A stretch of 42,411 nt of DNA. It comes from Bacteroides sp. Marseille-P3684 (GTDB lineage Bacteria > Bacteroidota > Bacteroidia > Bacteroidales > Bacteroidaceae). The stretch is from positions 1,347,402 through 1,389,812 of the forward strand of contig NZ_LT985808.1 of NCBI RefSeq assembly GCF_900291465.1. The letters are read 5' to 3'. The translations under genes and the position numbers were made by a program. The stretch's first letter is position 1. Each line of letters begins with the position of its first letter. Shown in pieces: positions 15,983 through 25,009 of this stretch. Below the pieces are notes generated by a model, which was given only the letters and a program-made list of their open reading frames with translations, was not told where the DNA came from and did not search any database.

Positions 15983-18046
15983 TTATCGGTTCATGTCGGC
16001 GCCCAGGTAGAAGCCCAGGTTCGTCTGCTGGTTGTACCCCATGTTCTGCATGGCCTGCGAGAGGTCATAGGTGTGGTCCTCCATGAGGTGGGTGAAGCGG
16101 TGGTGCGTCGGGTAGTTGGTGGAAAAGACCAGGATGGACTTGTTGTCTTCGGAGCCCAGGATAACCTCTTCGCGCCAGTCGCCGAGGAAGTCGCCGTAGT
16201 AGCACGGGTTGTACTTCGTGCTGTGGTTACCCTGGTTGCTGCCGTAGCCTGTGCTGAAGTTCACCAGCCGGTTGCGCTTCGTGAGCGGGTTCGTCCGGTA
16301 GCTCATGATGAGTCCGCGGTCCCAAAGGTCACGCGTCAGCTCGCCGCTCCAGTAGATGGCGGCGTTGTACATCGTCCCCCCGCCGATGCCCTTCGGCAGG
16401 TCGGCAGTGACGGGTGCGTCCGACGGACCGGCGCAGTTGTAGAGCCCCGAGTTGATGGACGACCAGTATTCGAAGTTCGGGCTGTCGGGGTCGATGTCTG
16501 CCACGATGCTGCGCCCGACGTCCCCGTGGTCCCCGGCTCCGTGTCCGGCGATGAGCGAGCCGTCGCGTGCGTCAATCACCTGGCAGGCATAGCCGTGCCC
16601 TTGTCCCGCATAGTTCCCCGGCTCCTCGAAGGAAGCGACGATTTGCAGTCCCTCGCGGTTCTTCACGAATTTGCCCACGCTCAGGCAGTCGCCGTGCCCG
16701 TTGCCCGTGCACCAGAGCTCGTTGCCGTTGTCGTCGATGGCAGCAGAGCCGTAGAGCACCTCGTCGCGTCCGTCCCCGTCGAGGTCGGCAACGCGGAAGG
16801 CATGCGAGCACATAGCGAGCCACTTGTCGCTGTGTTCGGCGGTGTCGAAGGTCCAGCGTGTCTGCAGGCCGTCCTCCCGCAGGTCGAGGGCGCGGACCTG
16901 CCAGTTCTTGTAGATGCCGCGCGAGATGATGAGGCTGGGGTTGGTCGTGCGGACGCCGGTGGATGGGTCGGGGATGCCGTCGAGGTAGGCGACGCCGATG
17001 AAGAAGCGGTCCATGCGGTTGCCGTAGTCATCGCCCCAATAGTCAATCCAGTGTTGGGCGCGGTCCTTCTTCGAGCCGCTTCCGCCGCGGGCGATGTTGT
17101 CGGTACGTGCTATCTCCCGTCCGTCGAACGCCCGGCAGACGGAGATGTACTCCGGTCCGTCAAAGACGAGTCCGCAGGTTGTCGGGAGCGAAGCGCCCGA
17201 AGCCCAGCCCGCCCCGTTGCTTTCGCGGATGCGGTAGTCATGCACCCGGCCGTCGGCGTTGGTGATGGTCTTCCCGTCGGCAAAGGTCGTTCCCTCTGAC
17301 GAGCGGAAGGCAATCTCGGGCAGCCCGTCGCCGTTGAAGTCGTAGACGATGTAGGACGTGTAGTGGGAGCCCGAGCGGATGTTGATGCCCAGGTCAATCT
17401 GCCACAGGAGGGTGCCGTCCATCTTGTATGCCTGCAGGAGGGTGGTGCCGTTGTGCCAGCCGCCCTGGTTGGCGCCGTCATAGGGTTCGCGCTTCACGAC
17501 CAGCTCCATGACGCCGTCGCCGTCAAGGTCTGCCGGCTGGATGTCGTCGATGGTGTAGGTCAGCGAGGGGTCGGGCAGCCGCGAGTCGTCGACGGGAATC
17601 CGGTAGTAGAACGTCTTGGCGCGTTGCGGTGTGAAGGTGTAGGCGCATAGCGTCTCCGCCTGGTTGGCAAGGGTGACGCGGTAGCGCGTGGTCTGTGCGG
17701 GGTCGATGGTCTCGTCCAGCCAGCAGGAGGCATCGGCGATGGGTGCGGCGTTCAGCTTCGTTTCCGTCCCGTCGTTGACGGACTTGTAGAGGTCGAAGGC
17801 GGTGTTTGCCGGGTCAGTCGGCAGCATGCGCCAGCTGACGAGGGCACCGTGGATGCCGGTGGTGGCGTTGGCGTCCGCGTCCGGTGTCGGGTCGTAGCTG
17901 ACCCACATGGCACGGTCGCCGGTGATGATGTCGGTCGGCAGGGGCGGCAGCTCGTCCGATGGAAGGAGGGTGTCGGTGTCGTCCTTGCAGGCGGTGAGGC
18001 TCGCCGTGAGGCAGCAAGCCCACAAGAGTTTATGAAGGATTTTCAT
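15983..18046 (-). CDS. PL11 rhamnogalacturonan lyase, surface lipoprotein
   Basis: A 687-residue polysaccharide lyase cutting the rhamnogalacturonan I backbone of pectin by beta-elimination. The lipobox LTASLTAC is followed by KDDTD, an acidic patch like those that send Bacteroidetes lipoproteins to the outer surface. After a fibronectin-like N-terminal part comes the eight-bladed PL11 propeller, with calcium-type loops DLDGDG near 173, DFNGDG near 235, DLDGDG near 421 and the related DFLGDW near 619. FYYRIPVDD, GWHNGTTLLQAYKMDG and YNPCYYGDFLGDWREEV are typical of YesW/YesX-like lyases. It is last in the polysaccharide utilisation operon, 133 bp behind the second susD gene with a strong hairpin between, so it may be expressed at a lower level. 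Its 3' end abuts repeat element copy 1. Confidence 0.93.
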   Translation of the reverse strand: MKILHKLLWACCLTASLTACKDDTDTLLPSDELPPLPTDIITGDRAMWVSYDPTPDADANATTGIHGALVSWRMLPTDPANTAFDLYKSVNDGTETKLNAAPIADASCWLDETIDPAQTTRYRVTLANQAETLCAYTFTPQRAKTFYYRIPVDDSRLPDPSLTYTIDDIQPADLDGDGVMELVVKREPYDGANQGGWHNGTTLLQAYKMDGTLLWQIDLGINIRSGSHYTSYIVYDFNGDGLPEIAFRSSEGTTFADGKTITNADGRVHDYRIRESNGAGWASGASLPTTCGLVFDGPEYISVCRAFDGREIARTDNIARGGSGSKKDRAQHWIDYWGDDYGNRMDRFFIGVAYLDGIPDPSTGVRTTNPSLIISRGIYKNWQVRALDLREDGLQTRWTFDTAEHSDKWLAMCSHAFRVADLDGDGRDEVLYGSAAIDDNGNELWCTGNGHGDCLSVGKFVKNREGLQIVASFEEPGNYAGQGHGYACQVIDARDGSLIAGHGAGDHGDVGRSIVADIDPDSPNFEYWSSINSGLYNCAGPSDAPVTADLPKGIGGGTMYNAAIYWSGELTRDLWDRGLIMSYRTNPLTKRNRLVNFSTGYGSNQGNHSTKYNPCYYGDFLGDWREEVILGSEDNKSILVFSTNYPTHHRFTHLMEDHTYDLSQAMQNMGYNQQTNLGFYLGADMNR

Positions 18047-18104
18047 AAGCGGTAGTCTGTATGGTTAATGGTTCTGTGTGGTTTGTGATGTGTCGGACGG
18101 AGCT

Positions 18105-18155
18105 TCCCGGTCCGGCACCGGTCGGGCGGTCTCCTGCCGGTGCCGGGAGCCGGGA
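18105..18155 (-). promoter_or_regulatory. GC-rich hairpin between susD2 and the PL11 gene
   Basis: ccggcaccgg (18112-18121) pairs perfectly with ccggtgccgg (18137-18146), and tcccgg (18105-18110) with ccggga (18150-18155). On the minus-strand mRNA it lies just after the susD stop. With no T-run it is more likely a 3'-end stabiliser or partial attenuator than a full terminator. Confidence 0.55.
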
Positions 18156-18179
18156 GGGTGTCCGGCGGACGCCCGTCGG

Positions 18180-19904
18180 TCAGTCACCCCAGCCCGGGTT
18201 CTGCCCGAGGTTCGGGTTCTTGAGCTTGTCCGCCTGGGGGATGGGGAAGAAGTACATCTTGTCGTCCCATTGGCGGGCTACTTCCTTGCGGGTGTAGGCG
18301 AACGTGCCGTCCGTCTGCCGGGTAATCTTCATCTCGGTGATGCTCCTGAAGTACTTGTCAGCCTCTTTCCAGCGACGGACGTCCCAGAAGCGGTGCCCCT
18401 CGAAGGCGAGCTCGACCATCCGTTCGTTCTTGTACTTCGTCCAGAACTCGTCGTTGCTCATGCCGGTGGGGAAGGGTGGCATGTTGACGCTCTTGCGGGC
18501 GCGGGTCCGGCTGGCTGCCTCCCGGGCGGAAAGGGGGAACTCCGCACTGGTGGCGTCGGCACTGCCCAGGTAGCGGAAGACTGCCTCGGCATAGTTGAGG
18601 TAGAACTCTCCCAGGCGGAAGGTAATCCACGTGTGGTATGCCGACTTGTTGGTGCTGTTCGAGCGCGGGTCGATGTCGCCCTGGCAGTACTTCTTCAGGT
18701 AGTAGCCCGTGGGAGTGCCCCCGTTGACCGGTTCGCCGTTGGCTCCTCCCTGGAAGGTCTCCAGCGGGGCTTCGTTCCAGGCGGGCCAGCCCGTCTCCCC
18801 GTTGACGGCAATGGTTGCGGCGAGGCGCGGGTCGCGGTTGGCACAGGGGTTGGCGGGATCGTAGAACGCGCTCTGGTCCCAAGGCTTCCCGTCCACCATC
18901 TCATAGGCATCCACGAGGTTCTGCGTCGGGCAGTTGCCACCCTTGCAGTTCTCCAGTCCGGCGGGGAAGTTGGAGGTCTCCATGCTGCTGCTTTCGCGGT
19001 CCGCCCTTCTGCCGAAGATGATTTCCGAGGTGGCGTCCTTGTAGTTGTTCTTGGTCCACAGCTTGGCATAGTCGTCGATGAGCTTCATCTTCGCGGCGTC
19101 GGCGGCGTCGAGCAGCTCCTTGTTGGCAAGTGCGGCGCGGTGCCACAGTTCCTTGTTGCCCGTCGGGTTGAACAGCGGACTGGCGGCGTAGAGGGCGGCA
19201 CGCGCCTTCAGGGCGAGCACGGTCAGGCGGTTGACCCGTCCCGTCTCGGGTGACTCGGCAGGCAGGGCGACGTCGGCGGGCAGGTTGGCATAGTCGGCGA
19301 TGATGGAGTCCTTCACGGCGTCACACTCGGCAATGATGTAGTCGAAGATGTCCTGTGCCGGGGTGCGCGGGAGGCTGTTGCTCTCGTCGGCAGTGAGTAC
19401 ATGGTCGCTGAAGGGCACGTCGCCATATTGGCGCACGAGCAGGAAGTAGTAGTAGGCTCTCAGGCAGCGGACCTCGTAACGGTAGTTGTTGTAGCGGTAC
19501 ATCTGCGGTTTGTAGTCGGCATTCATCTCCAGTTCGGGGAAGGTCAGTCCGGTGAACCGTTCCAGGTAGAGGTTGCAGTTGGAGATGGCGCGGTAGCAGG
19601 AGCTCCATGCGCCGGCGGGCGTGTTGACCGGACTCCAGGTGCCGTTGTAGAACGTCTCGATGGCACCGCCGGAGTACGCGTACTCCGCTTCGTCGGTCGC
19701 GGCGCCGAGGACCGCGCCGGAGTAGGAGCCGAAGTCGGTGTCCAGGTCCGAGTAGATGTTGGTTATCAGGCCGCCGACATTGCCGAAGTTCAGCTTCACG
19801 AAGTCCTCATCGTAGTTGTTGTATTCGTGGTAGTCCATCTCTTCGGAGCAGGCAGACAGCGCTCCCAGGCACAGGACGCCACAGAGGAATGTATTCAGTT
19901 TCAT
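18180..19904 (-). CDS. SusD/RagB-family glycan-binding lipoprotein (pair 2)
   Basis: A 574-residue outer-membrane lipoprotein with lipobox LGALSAC followed by SEEMD. The RagB/SusD fold is evident from VGGLITNIYSDLDTDF near the N-terminus, TPR-like helices in the middle (YRYEVRCLRAYYYFLLVRQYGDVPF, LALKARAALYAASPLFNP) and the C-terminal signature RLGEFYLNYAEAVFRYLGS, ERMVELAFEGHRFWDVRRW, ending in FFPIPQADKLKNPNLGQNPGWGD. It caps the SusC barrel encoded 21 bp upstream and captures oligosaccharides at the surface. With PL11 next in line the likely ligand is rhamnogalacturonan I fragments. Confidence 0.95.
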   Translation of the reverse strand: MKLNTFLCGVLCLGALSACSEEMDYHEYNNYDEDFVKLNFGNVGGLITNIYSDLDTDFGSYSGAVLGAATDEAEYAYSGGAIETFYNGTWSPVNTPAGAWSSCYRAISNCNLYLERFTGLTFPELEMNADYKPQMYRYNNYRYEVRCLRAYYYFLLVRQYGDVPFSDHVLTADESNSLPRTPAQDIFDYIIAECDAVKDSIIADYANLPADVALPAESPETGRVNRLTVLALKARAALYAASPLFNPTGNKELWHRAALANKELLDAADAAKMKLIDDYAKLWTKNNYKDATSEIIFGRRADRESSSMETSNFPAGLENCKGGNCPTQNLVDAYEMVDGKPWDQSAFYDPANPCANRDPRLAATIAVNGETGWPAWNEAPLETFQGGANGEPVNGGTPTGYYLKKYCQGDIDPRSNSTNKSAYHTWITFRLGEFYLNYAEAVFRYLGSADATSAEFPLSAREAASRTRARKSVNMPPFPTGMSNDEFWTKYKNERMVELAFEGHRFWDVRRWKEADKYFRSITEMKITRQTDGTFAYTRKEVARQWDDKMYFFPIPQADKLKNPNLGQNPGWGD

Positions 19905-19925
19905 AGTTCGTCTTGTCTTAAAGGA

Positions 19926-22900
19926 TTAAAAACCTATTTGCAGTCCCACGACCAGGCTCTTGTTCAGCGGGTTGGTGGCGCCGTACGCTTCCGGGTCCGC
20001 CACGTCGATGTGGTCCAGACACAGCAGGTCCACTCCCCGGGCATAGAGTTTGGCGTCGCCGATGAAGCGTGTCTTCTGGAGCAGGCTCTTGGGGAAGCGG
20101 TAGTACACCTCGACGTTGCGGAGCTTCAGGAACGACCGGTCGGCAAGCCACAGGGTACTCGTCTGGTAGTTGTTGTTCGAGCTCTGGGTGGCGAGACGCG
20201 GATAACGGGCATCGGGATGCTCGGGTGTCCAGCGGTTGTCATAGTAGTGGCTGGAGAGCGTGGTGGTGTTCAGCAGCGGACGGAAGAGGCTCTTCGTGTT
20301 CAGCAGTGCCGAGTACTGTGCCGTCCCCTGGAACAGGGCGTCGACCCCCCATCCCTTCCATTCCGCTCCGAGGTGGAAGGAGTAGAAGATGCGGGGCGCG
20401 GTGGTGCTGTAGCCGATGGCGGTCCGGTCGTTGCTGTCGATGAGGTGGTCTCCGTTGATGTCCTTATACTTCACGTCGCCAGCGTAGAGCGTGCTGAAGT
20501 TCTGGGGCAGCGTCTGCTGTCGCTGTGCCACTTCGTCAGCGTCCCTGAACAGTCCGTCGGCAACCAGTCCGTAGAGCTGGTTGAGGCTATGTCCCGTCTG
20601 GACCAGGTTGGGATACTGGCGCGGCTCCTCCAGCTGCTCCTTGATTTCATTGCGGTTCCAGTTGAAGTTCCCGCCGGCATTCACGATGACGGAGCCGAGC
20701 CGGGCGGTGTAGTTCGCTCCGACCTCCACGCCCCAGCTGTCGACGATACCGGCATTCTCGAACGGGGCACCCATGCCCAGCACGGCGGTGTATTTGCCGT
20801 CGGACGACACCCAGATGTCCTTCCTCCGCTGGTAGTATCCTTCCAGGGTCACGTCCAGACCGCCCCACAACGTGGCGTCTACGCCCAGGTTGTATTTGTA
20901 CGCTTTCTCGTGGGTGGAGTTCACCGAGGCGAGACGGCTGATGGCAGTCGTTCCGAACGAAGAGTCATAGGCGCTGTTGAACATGTAGCGCACGCCGCTC
21001 GTGGTGTAAATCTGGTCCCAGTAGTCGAGCACGGTGTCGCTCCCGTCCTTCGGCAGGTAGTCGGCGTTGATGACACCGAAGGAGGCGCGCAGCTTCAGGA
21101 AGTCGACCCAGGACGCACGCTGCATGAAGTCCTCTTCCGACAACACCCATGCCGCAGAGACCGTCGGCGAGAACGCCCACTTGTGTCCCGGAGCCAGCAG
21201 GCTGGAGGCGGAACCTGACAGGGCGAGGTCGGCAAAGTAACGCTTGGCATAGCCGTAGTGGGTGAACCACGAGAGGTTCTGCCGGAAGATGGTCGTGTTC
21301 AGTCCGTAGGCATCGCGGAACTCATATTCCCACTTGGCCTGTGAGAACACATCGTGCTTCCCGGCGAAGGTGCGGCTGTAGTCGATGCTTCCGGCGAAGT
21401 TGAAGAGCCGCATCCAGCTGTTGATGTTGGCGCTCTTGCCCATGGTGCCCGGCTCGCCTCCGGTGGTCTGGGTGTAGAACGGTCCGTTCACCTCGTCGTA
21501 GGTCACGACGTAGCCGCCGTACTGGTATGCCTGGCTGTGGTCTTCCCAGATGGAGGAGTAGTTGTCGTATGCCAGGCGGAGGGTCGCTCCCAGCCCTTTG
21601 ACGAACCCGGAGAGGTCCTGTGTCAGGGTGAGGTCGGCATAAAGGCTCTTGGTGTGTCCCTTCGAGTAGGCGGCTCCCTGTGCCTGTGCTACCGGGTTGA
21701 GTGTGCCCGTGAAGGTATTGTTGTTGCCGCCCCAGAGCCCGTCTTCGTTGCGGATGGGGAAGGCGCCGGCAGGCACGGTGTAAATCATGTCCCACAGGTT
21801 GGCGGACGCGCCGGGCCGGCTCGACTCGGACAGCGTTCCCAGCAGGTTGAGTTTCAGCCGGGTGCTGTTGGACACGTCGATGTCCAGGTTGGAACGCAGG
21901 TTGCCGCGTGCGTATTTGTTCTGTGTGGAGTAGCCGTCGTTCACGTCGGGGTGCTTGATGAAGCCTTTGTCGGTCACCAGTCCGAGCAACGTGTAGTAGC
22001 GGAACTTGGACCCTCCCCCGCGTATCTCCATCGTGTACTTGTTCGACACGCCGGTGTTCCTGAACGTCTCGTCGAGCCAGTTCACGTTGGGATAGAGGTA
22101 GGGAAACTCTCCGTTGCCGAAGTATTCGATTTCCTTGTCGGCATAGCGCGGTGCCAGTCCCTCGTTGGCGCGTGCCTCGTTCATGGCGCGTGCATAGGTC
22201 GGCGCGTCGACGAACTCCGGTTTGCGTGAGAGGAAGTTGGTGACATGGTCGTAGGTGAACCGCATCTCGCGCGTGTTGTACTTGCCCCGTTTGGTCGTCA
22301 CGAGGATGGCTCCGTTGACCGCCTTGTAGCCATACAATGCCACGGCAGGTGCGTCCTTCAGTACCGAGACGGACTCCACCTCCTCCGGACTGACGAACGA
22401 GAGGTCACGCTCCACGCCGTCGACGAGGAGCAACGGGGCACTGCTCGACAGGCTTTGCAAGCCACGGACGTAGAACGTCGGTTCGACAGCCGCGTAGTTG
22501 CCGGCATTCTGCAGGGAGATGAGCCCGAGCCCCTGTCCCAGCAACGCATTGGCTATGTCCTTGGCAGCGCGTTTGTCGAGTGCCGGAGCAGAGACCGTCG
22601 AGACTGCCATGGTCGACTCTCCGCGGGTAAACGTGCGGTCGGCGCCCACGTCGACCGTTTCCGCCTTATAGCCCATGACCACCTTCGTCAGTGAGTCGTC
22701 CACCCGGACAGTGGTTGTCCCTTTGTCGGGACTGAACACGACAAGCTTTTCGTTTTTGGCAGCCTTGATGGAGAACTTGCCGTCTTTGTCGGTCTCCACC
22801 CGCGTACCGGGCGCACCGATGACCATGACCGACGCGCCATAGACGGGGCGTCCTGCCGGGTCGACGACCACTCCCGTGACATTCCCGACGGCTTCTTGCG

Positions 22901-22988
22901 CCAGTGCAGGCAGGTTCGCGCACATCAGTCCTGCTACTATCAGATATCTATATGTTTTCATAAATCCATTCATCGTTTGGTTATTCAC
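19926..22988 (-). CDS. SusC/RagA-family TonB-dependent transporter (pair 2)
   Basis: A 1020-residue outer-membrane importer. The signal peptide ends at LPALAQ; a carboxypeptidase-D-like domain follows (GNVTGVVVDPAGRPVYGASVMVIGAPGTRVETDKDGKFSI), then the plug with FYVRGLQSLSSSAPLLLVDGVERDLSFVSPEEVESVSVLKDAPAVALYGYKAVNGAILVTTKRG, and a 22-strand barrel ending in aromatic SLVVGLQIGF. In-frame ATGs at 22988, 22973 and 22961 are possible starts; the one at 22961 (MKTYRYLIVAGL) is best placed for the signal peptide. It lies 18 bp after the first SusD stop and is clearly diverged from the upstream SusC, so the pairs may take different oligosaccharides of one polymer. Confidence 0.95.
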   Translation of the reverse strand: MNNQTMNGFMKTYRYLIVAGLMCANLPALAQEAVGNVTGVVVDPAGRPVYGASVMVIGAPGTRVETDKDGKFSIKAAKNEKLVVFSPDKGTTTVRVDDSLTKVVMGYKAETVDVGADRTFTRGESTMAVSTVSAPALDKRAAKDIANALLGQGLGLISLQNAGNYAAVEPTFYVRGLQSLSSSAPLLLVDGVERDLSFVSPEEVESVSVLKDAPAVALYGYKAVNGAILVTTKRGKYNTREMRFTYDHVTNFLSRKPEFVDAPTYARAMNEARANEGLAPRYADKEIEYFGNGEFPYLYPNVNWLDETFRNTGVSNKYTMEIRGGGSKFRYYTLLGLVTDKGFIKHPDVNDGYSTQNKYARGNLRSNLDIDVSNSTRLKLNLLGTLSESSRPGASANLWDMIYTVPAGAFPIRNEDGLWGGNNNTFTGTLNPVAQAQGAAYSKGHTKSLYADLTLTQDLSGFVKGLGATLRLAYDNYSSIWEDHSQAYQYGGYVVTYDEVNGPFYTQTTGGEPGTMGKSANINSWMRLFNFAGSIDYSRTFAGKHDVFSQAKWEYEFRDAYGLNTTIFRQNLSWFTHYGYAKRYFADLALSGSASSLLAPGHKWAFSPTVSAAWVLSEEDFMQRASWVDFLKLRASFGVINADYLPKDGSDTVLDYWDQIYTTSGVRYMFNSAYDSSFGTTAISRLASVNSTHEKAYKYNLGVDATLWGGLDVTLEGYYQRRKDIWVSSDGKYTAVLGMGAPFENAGIVDSWGVEVGANYTARLGSVIVNAGGNFNWNRNEIKEQLEEPRQYPNLVQTGHSLNQLYGLVADGLFRDADEVAQRQQTLPQNFSTLYAGDVKYKDINGDHLIDSNDRTAIGYSTTAPRIFYSFHLGAEWKGWGVDALFQGTAQYSALLNTKSLFRPLLNTTTLSSHYYDNRWTPEHPDARYPRLATQSSNNNYQTSTLWLADRSFLKLRNVEVYYRFPKSLLQKTRFIGDAKLYARGVDLLCLDHIDVADPEAYGATNPLNKSLVVGLQIGF

Positions 22989-23006
22989 TTCTCGTCTTGC
23001 CGGACC

Positions 23007-24992
23007 TTACCATCCCGGGTTCTGTACGAGACCATACTTCTTGTTGATTTCTATTTCCGGGATGGGCGACAGGTACCATTTGGCATCGAAGCCGTTATCC
23101 CACCAGTAGCGGCGGATGTTCTTCAGGACGAACTTCTCATAGTCGAAGCGGGTCGGCTGCTTCGCGCCCTTGTTCTGGTCGCCCTCAAACCACTTCGTGT
23201 AGATGCGGTTGCCGTTCTCGTCGAGCCGATAGATGAGCAGTCCGTGCAGCTCCTTCTCGAAGAGGTCCTTCCGCTTGTAACGGATGAGGTCGAAGAATCG
23301 TGAATCCTCCAGTCCCAGTTCGCAGGCACGCTCGCGGAGCAGCTCCTGCAGGAGGTTGGCCTTGTTGCTGCGCAGGTTCTTGTCCGGGTTGCAGTCCTCT
23401 AGCTTGCCCAGTCCGACACGTGCCCTTACCTTATTTATATACTCCAGTGCACCGGCATTGTCGTTGCGTGCCTGCAGGAGTGCTTCGGCATAGGTGAGGT
23501 AGATGTCCGACAGGCGGAGCGTCACCCACTGGGTGTACTGGCGCAGGTAGTCGTTCCCCAAGTAATACTTCATGTTGTCATAACCGGTGGCGTATTGTCC
23601 CGTCTCGTTCTTCGAGTTGTTTCCGGCATCATAGCCTCCCACCCAGAGCTCGTAGGGCTGTCCGCCCATCACGCCTGCAGGAGTCGACCAGTCGAGCATT
23701 TTCGGCAGTCCGTTGACGCGGGCACTCTCATAGAGACGCGGGTCACGAGTCAGCGTCAGGTCGCCCCCTTCGAGCGTGCCGGTCATGAACATGGCGTCCA
23801 GCCTTCCTTCCGCCTTGGTCTTGTCCCAGTCGAAAGGTTTGCCGTCAGCCCACGGGAACATCTCGACATACTCCTGCGTCGGAGTGTAGGAGTTGCGTCC
23901 CAGGTCCGCCCAATAGTGCCACATGTAGGTGGCGGACTTGAAGGCATCATAGCCATTGGTGCGGACGGAGTGCAGAATCTCGCGGCTGTCCTGTGCGATG
24001 TACGCCATGCGGTAAGCCCAGCGATAGCCTGCCGGGGTGTTGTTGACCGACTGCTTCAGTTCGTAGAACCCGTTCTGCCGGAGCGCGTTCATGAAGTCCT
24101 CGCAAGCCTTCAGGCAGTTGTCCCACAACTCTTTCCTGTAGCCTCCGTACCACACGAGATGTTTCTGTTCCGCCTCCGACGAACCCCCGGCGTAGCCTTG
24201 CGCATCGTTGAACAGAGGAGAAGCGGCAAACTGCCAGATTTTGCACTTCAGCGCCATGGCTCCCGCCTTCGTCCATCGTCCCGTGTAAGTCGGACTGGTG
24301 GCTGCGGTGGAGCCGTCGTAAGCCCAGGGCAGTGCGCCCGAGTTGATGGCGTCGTCGAGCATCTCAATCATGAAGTTCACGGTCTCCTCCACCGTTGCCC
24401 GCGGATTACTGTAGCTCGATTCGTTGCCGATGAATGAAGAGCGCAGGATGGGCAGTCCGCCATAGTGTCGGAACATGTCGAAGTAGCGGGTTGCGATGAG
24501 GCACTTTGCCTCTGCCACCATGCGGGCTTTCTCGGAGGCACTCAGGTCGGGCACCTTGTCGATGTTTTCGATGAGCAGCCAGCACCAGCGTGTGACCTCC
24601 CAGACCTTTTCGTCGTTCCAGCAGAACTTGTCCTCGCGACGGACGTAGTTCGCCTTGTGGATGCCCGTGTAGTATTGCGAATAGATGGTCGGTGCCGCCC
24701 AGTGCAGCTGCCAGCAGTCGGACAAGGCTTCCGCTTTGCCCACATAGGCGCTGCTGGAGACGGGCAGCGAGGTGTCGTCCTTGTACGGCAGTCCGTAGTA
24801 TTGCCGTCCGTAGATGGCGTTCAGGAACTGCTGGGTGTAGAGCGCACTGGAGAACACCGTGTCTTTGGTGGCTGTTCCTCCCGGTGCCTTGTCCAGGAAG
24901 GCATTCCCGAATTTGATGTCATCCACGCACGAGGCAGCTCCGACGGACGCGAAGAGCAGGGCGCCGATGACCCAGGTATATGTAGTTCTCAT
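23007..24992 (-). CDS. SusD/RagB-family glycan-binding lipoprotein (pair 1)
   Basis: A 661-residue outer-membrane lipoprotein with lipobox SVGAASC followed by VDD. SusD features are FLNAIYGRQYYGLPYKDD, EARNLIATRYFDMFRHYGGLPI-type helices (AEAKCLIATRYFDMFRHYGGLPIL), VTLRLSDIYLTYAEALLQARND, ERACELGLEDSRFFDLIRYKRKDLFEKELHG and the ending LSPIPEIEINKKYGLVQNPGW. It is longer than pair 2 and only distantly similar. It works with the SusC encoded 17 bp upstream as a surface glycan capture and import complex. Confidence 0.95.
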   Translation of the reverse strand: MRTTYTWVIGALLFASVGAASCVDDIKFGNAFLDKAPGGTATKDTVFSSALYTQQFLNAIYGRQYYGLPYKDDTSLPVSSSAYVGKAEALSDCWQLHWAAPTIYSQYYTGIHKANYVRREDKFCWNDEKVWEVTRWCWLLIENIDKVPDLSASEKARMVAEAKCLIATRYFDMFRHYGGLPILRSSFIGNESSYSNPRATVEETVNFMIEMLDDAINSGALPWAYDGSTAATSPTYTGRWTKAGAMALKCKIWQFAASPLFNDAQGYAGGSSEAEQKHLVWYGGYRKELWDNCLKACEDFMNALRQNGFYELKQSVNNTPAGYRWAYRMAYIAQDSREILHSVRTNGYDAFKSATYMWHYWADLGRNSYTPTQEYVEMFPWADGKPFDWDKTKAEGRLDAMFMTGTLEGGDLTLTRDPRLYESARVNGLPKMLDWSTPAGVMGGQPYELWVGGYDAGNNSKNETGQYATGYDNMKYYLGNDYLRQYTQWVTLRLSDIYLTYAEALLQARNDNAGALEYINKVRARVGLGKLEDCNPDKNLRSNKANLLQELLRERACELGLEDSRFFDLIRYKRKDLFEKELHGLLIYRLDENGNRIYTKWFEGDQNKGAKQPTRFDYEKFVLKNIRRYWWDNGFDAKWYLSPIPEIEINKKYGLVQNPGW

Positions 24993-25009
24993 AGTTGTTT
25001 GCTTTTAAG

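Noticed and set aside
15591-16010. A 139-codon plus-strand frame covering the GC-rich palindromic array
   Set aside because: It has no domain, its composition follows the repeat, and it runs past the 3' hairpin into the lyase gene. The element fits a structured noncoding region better.
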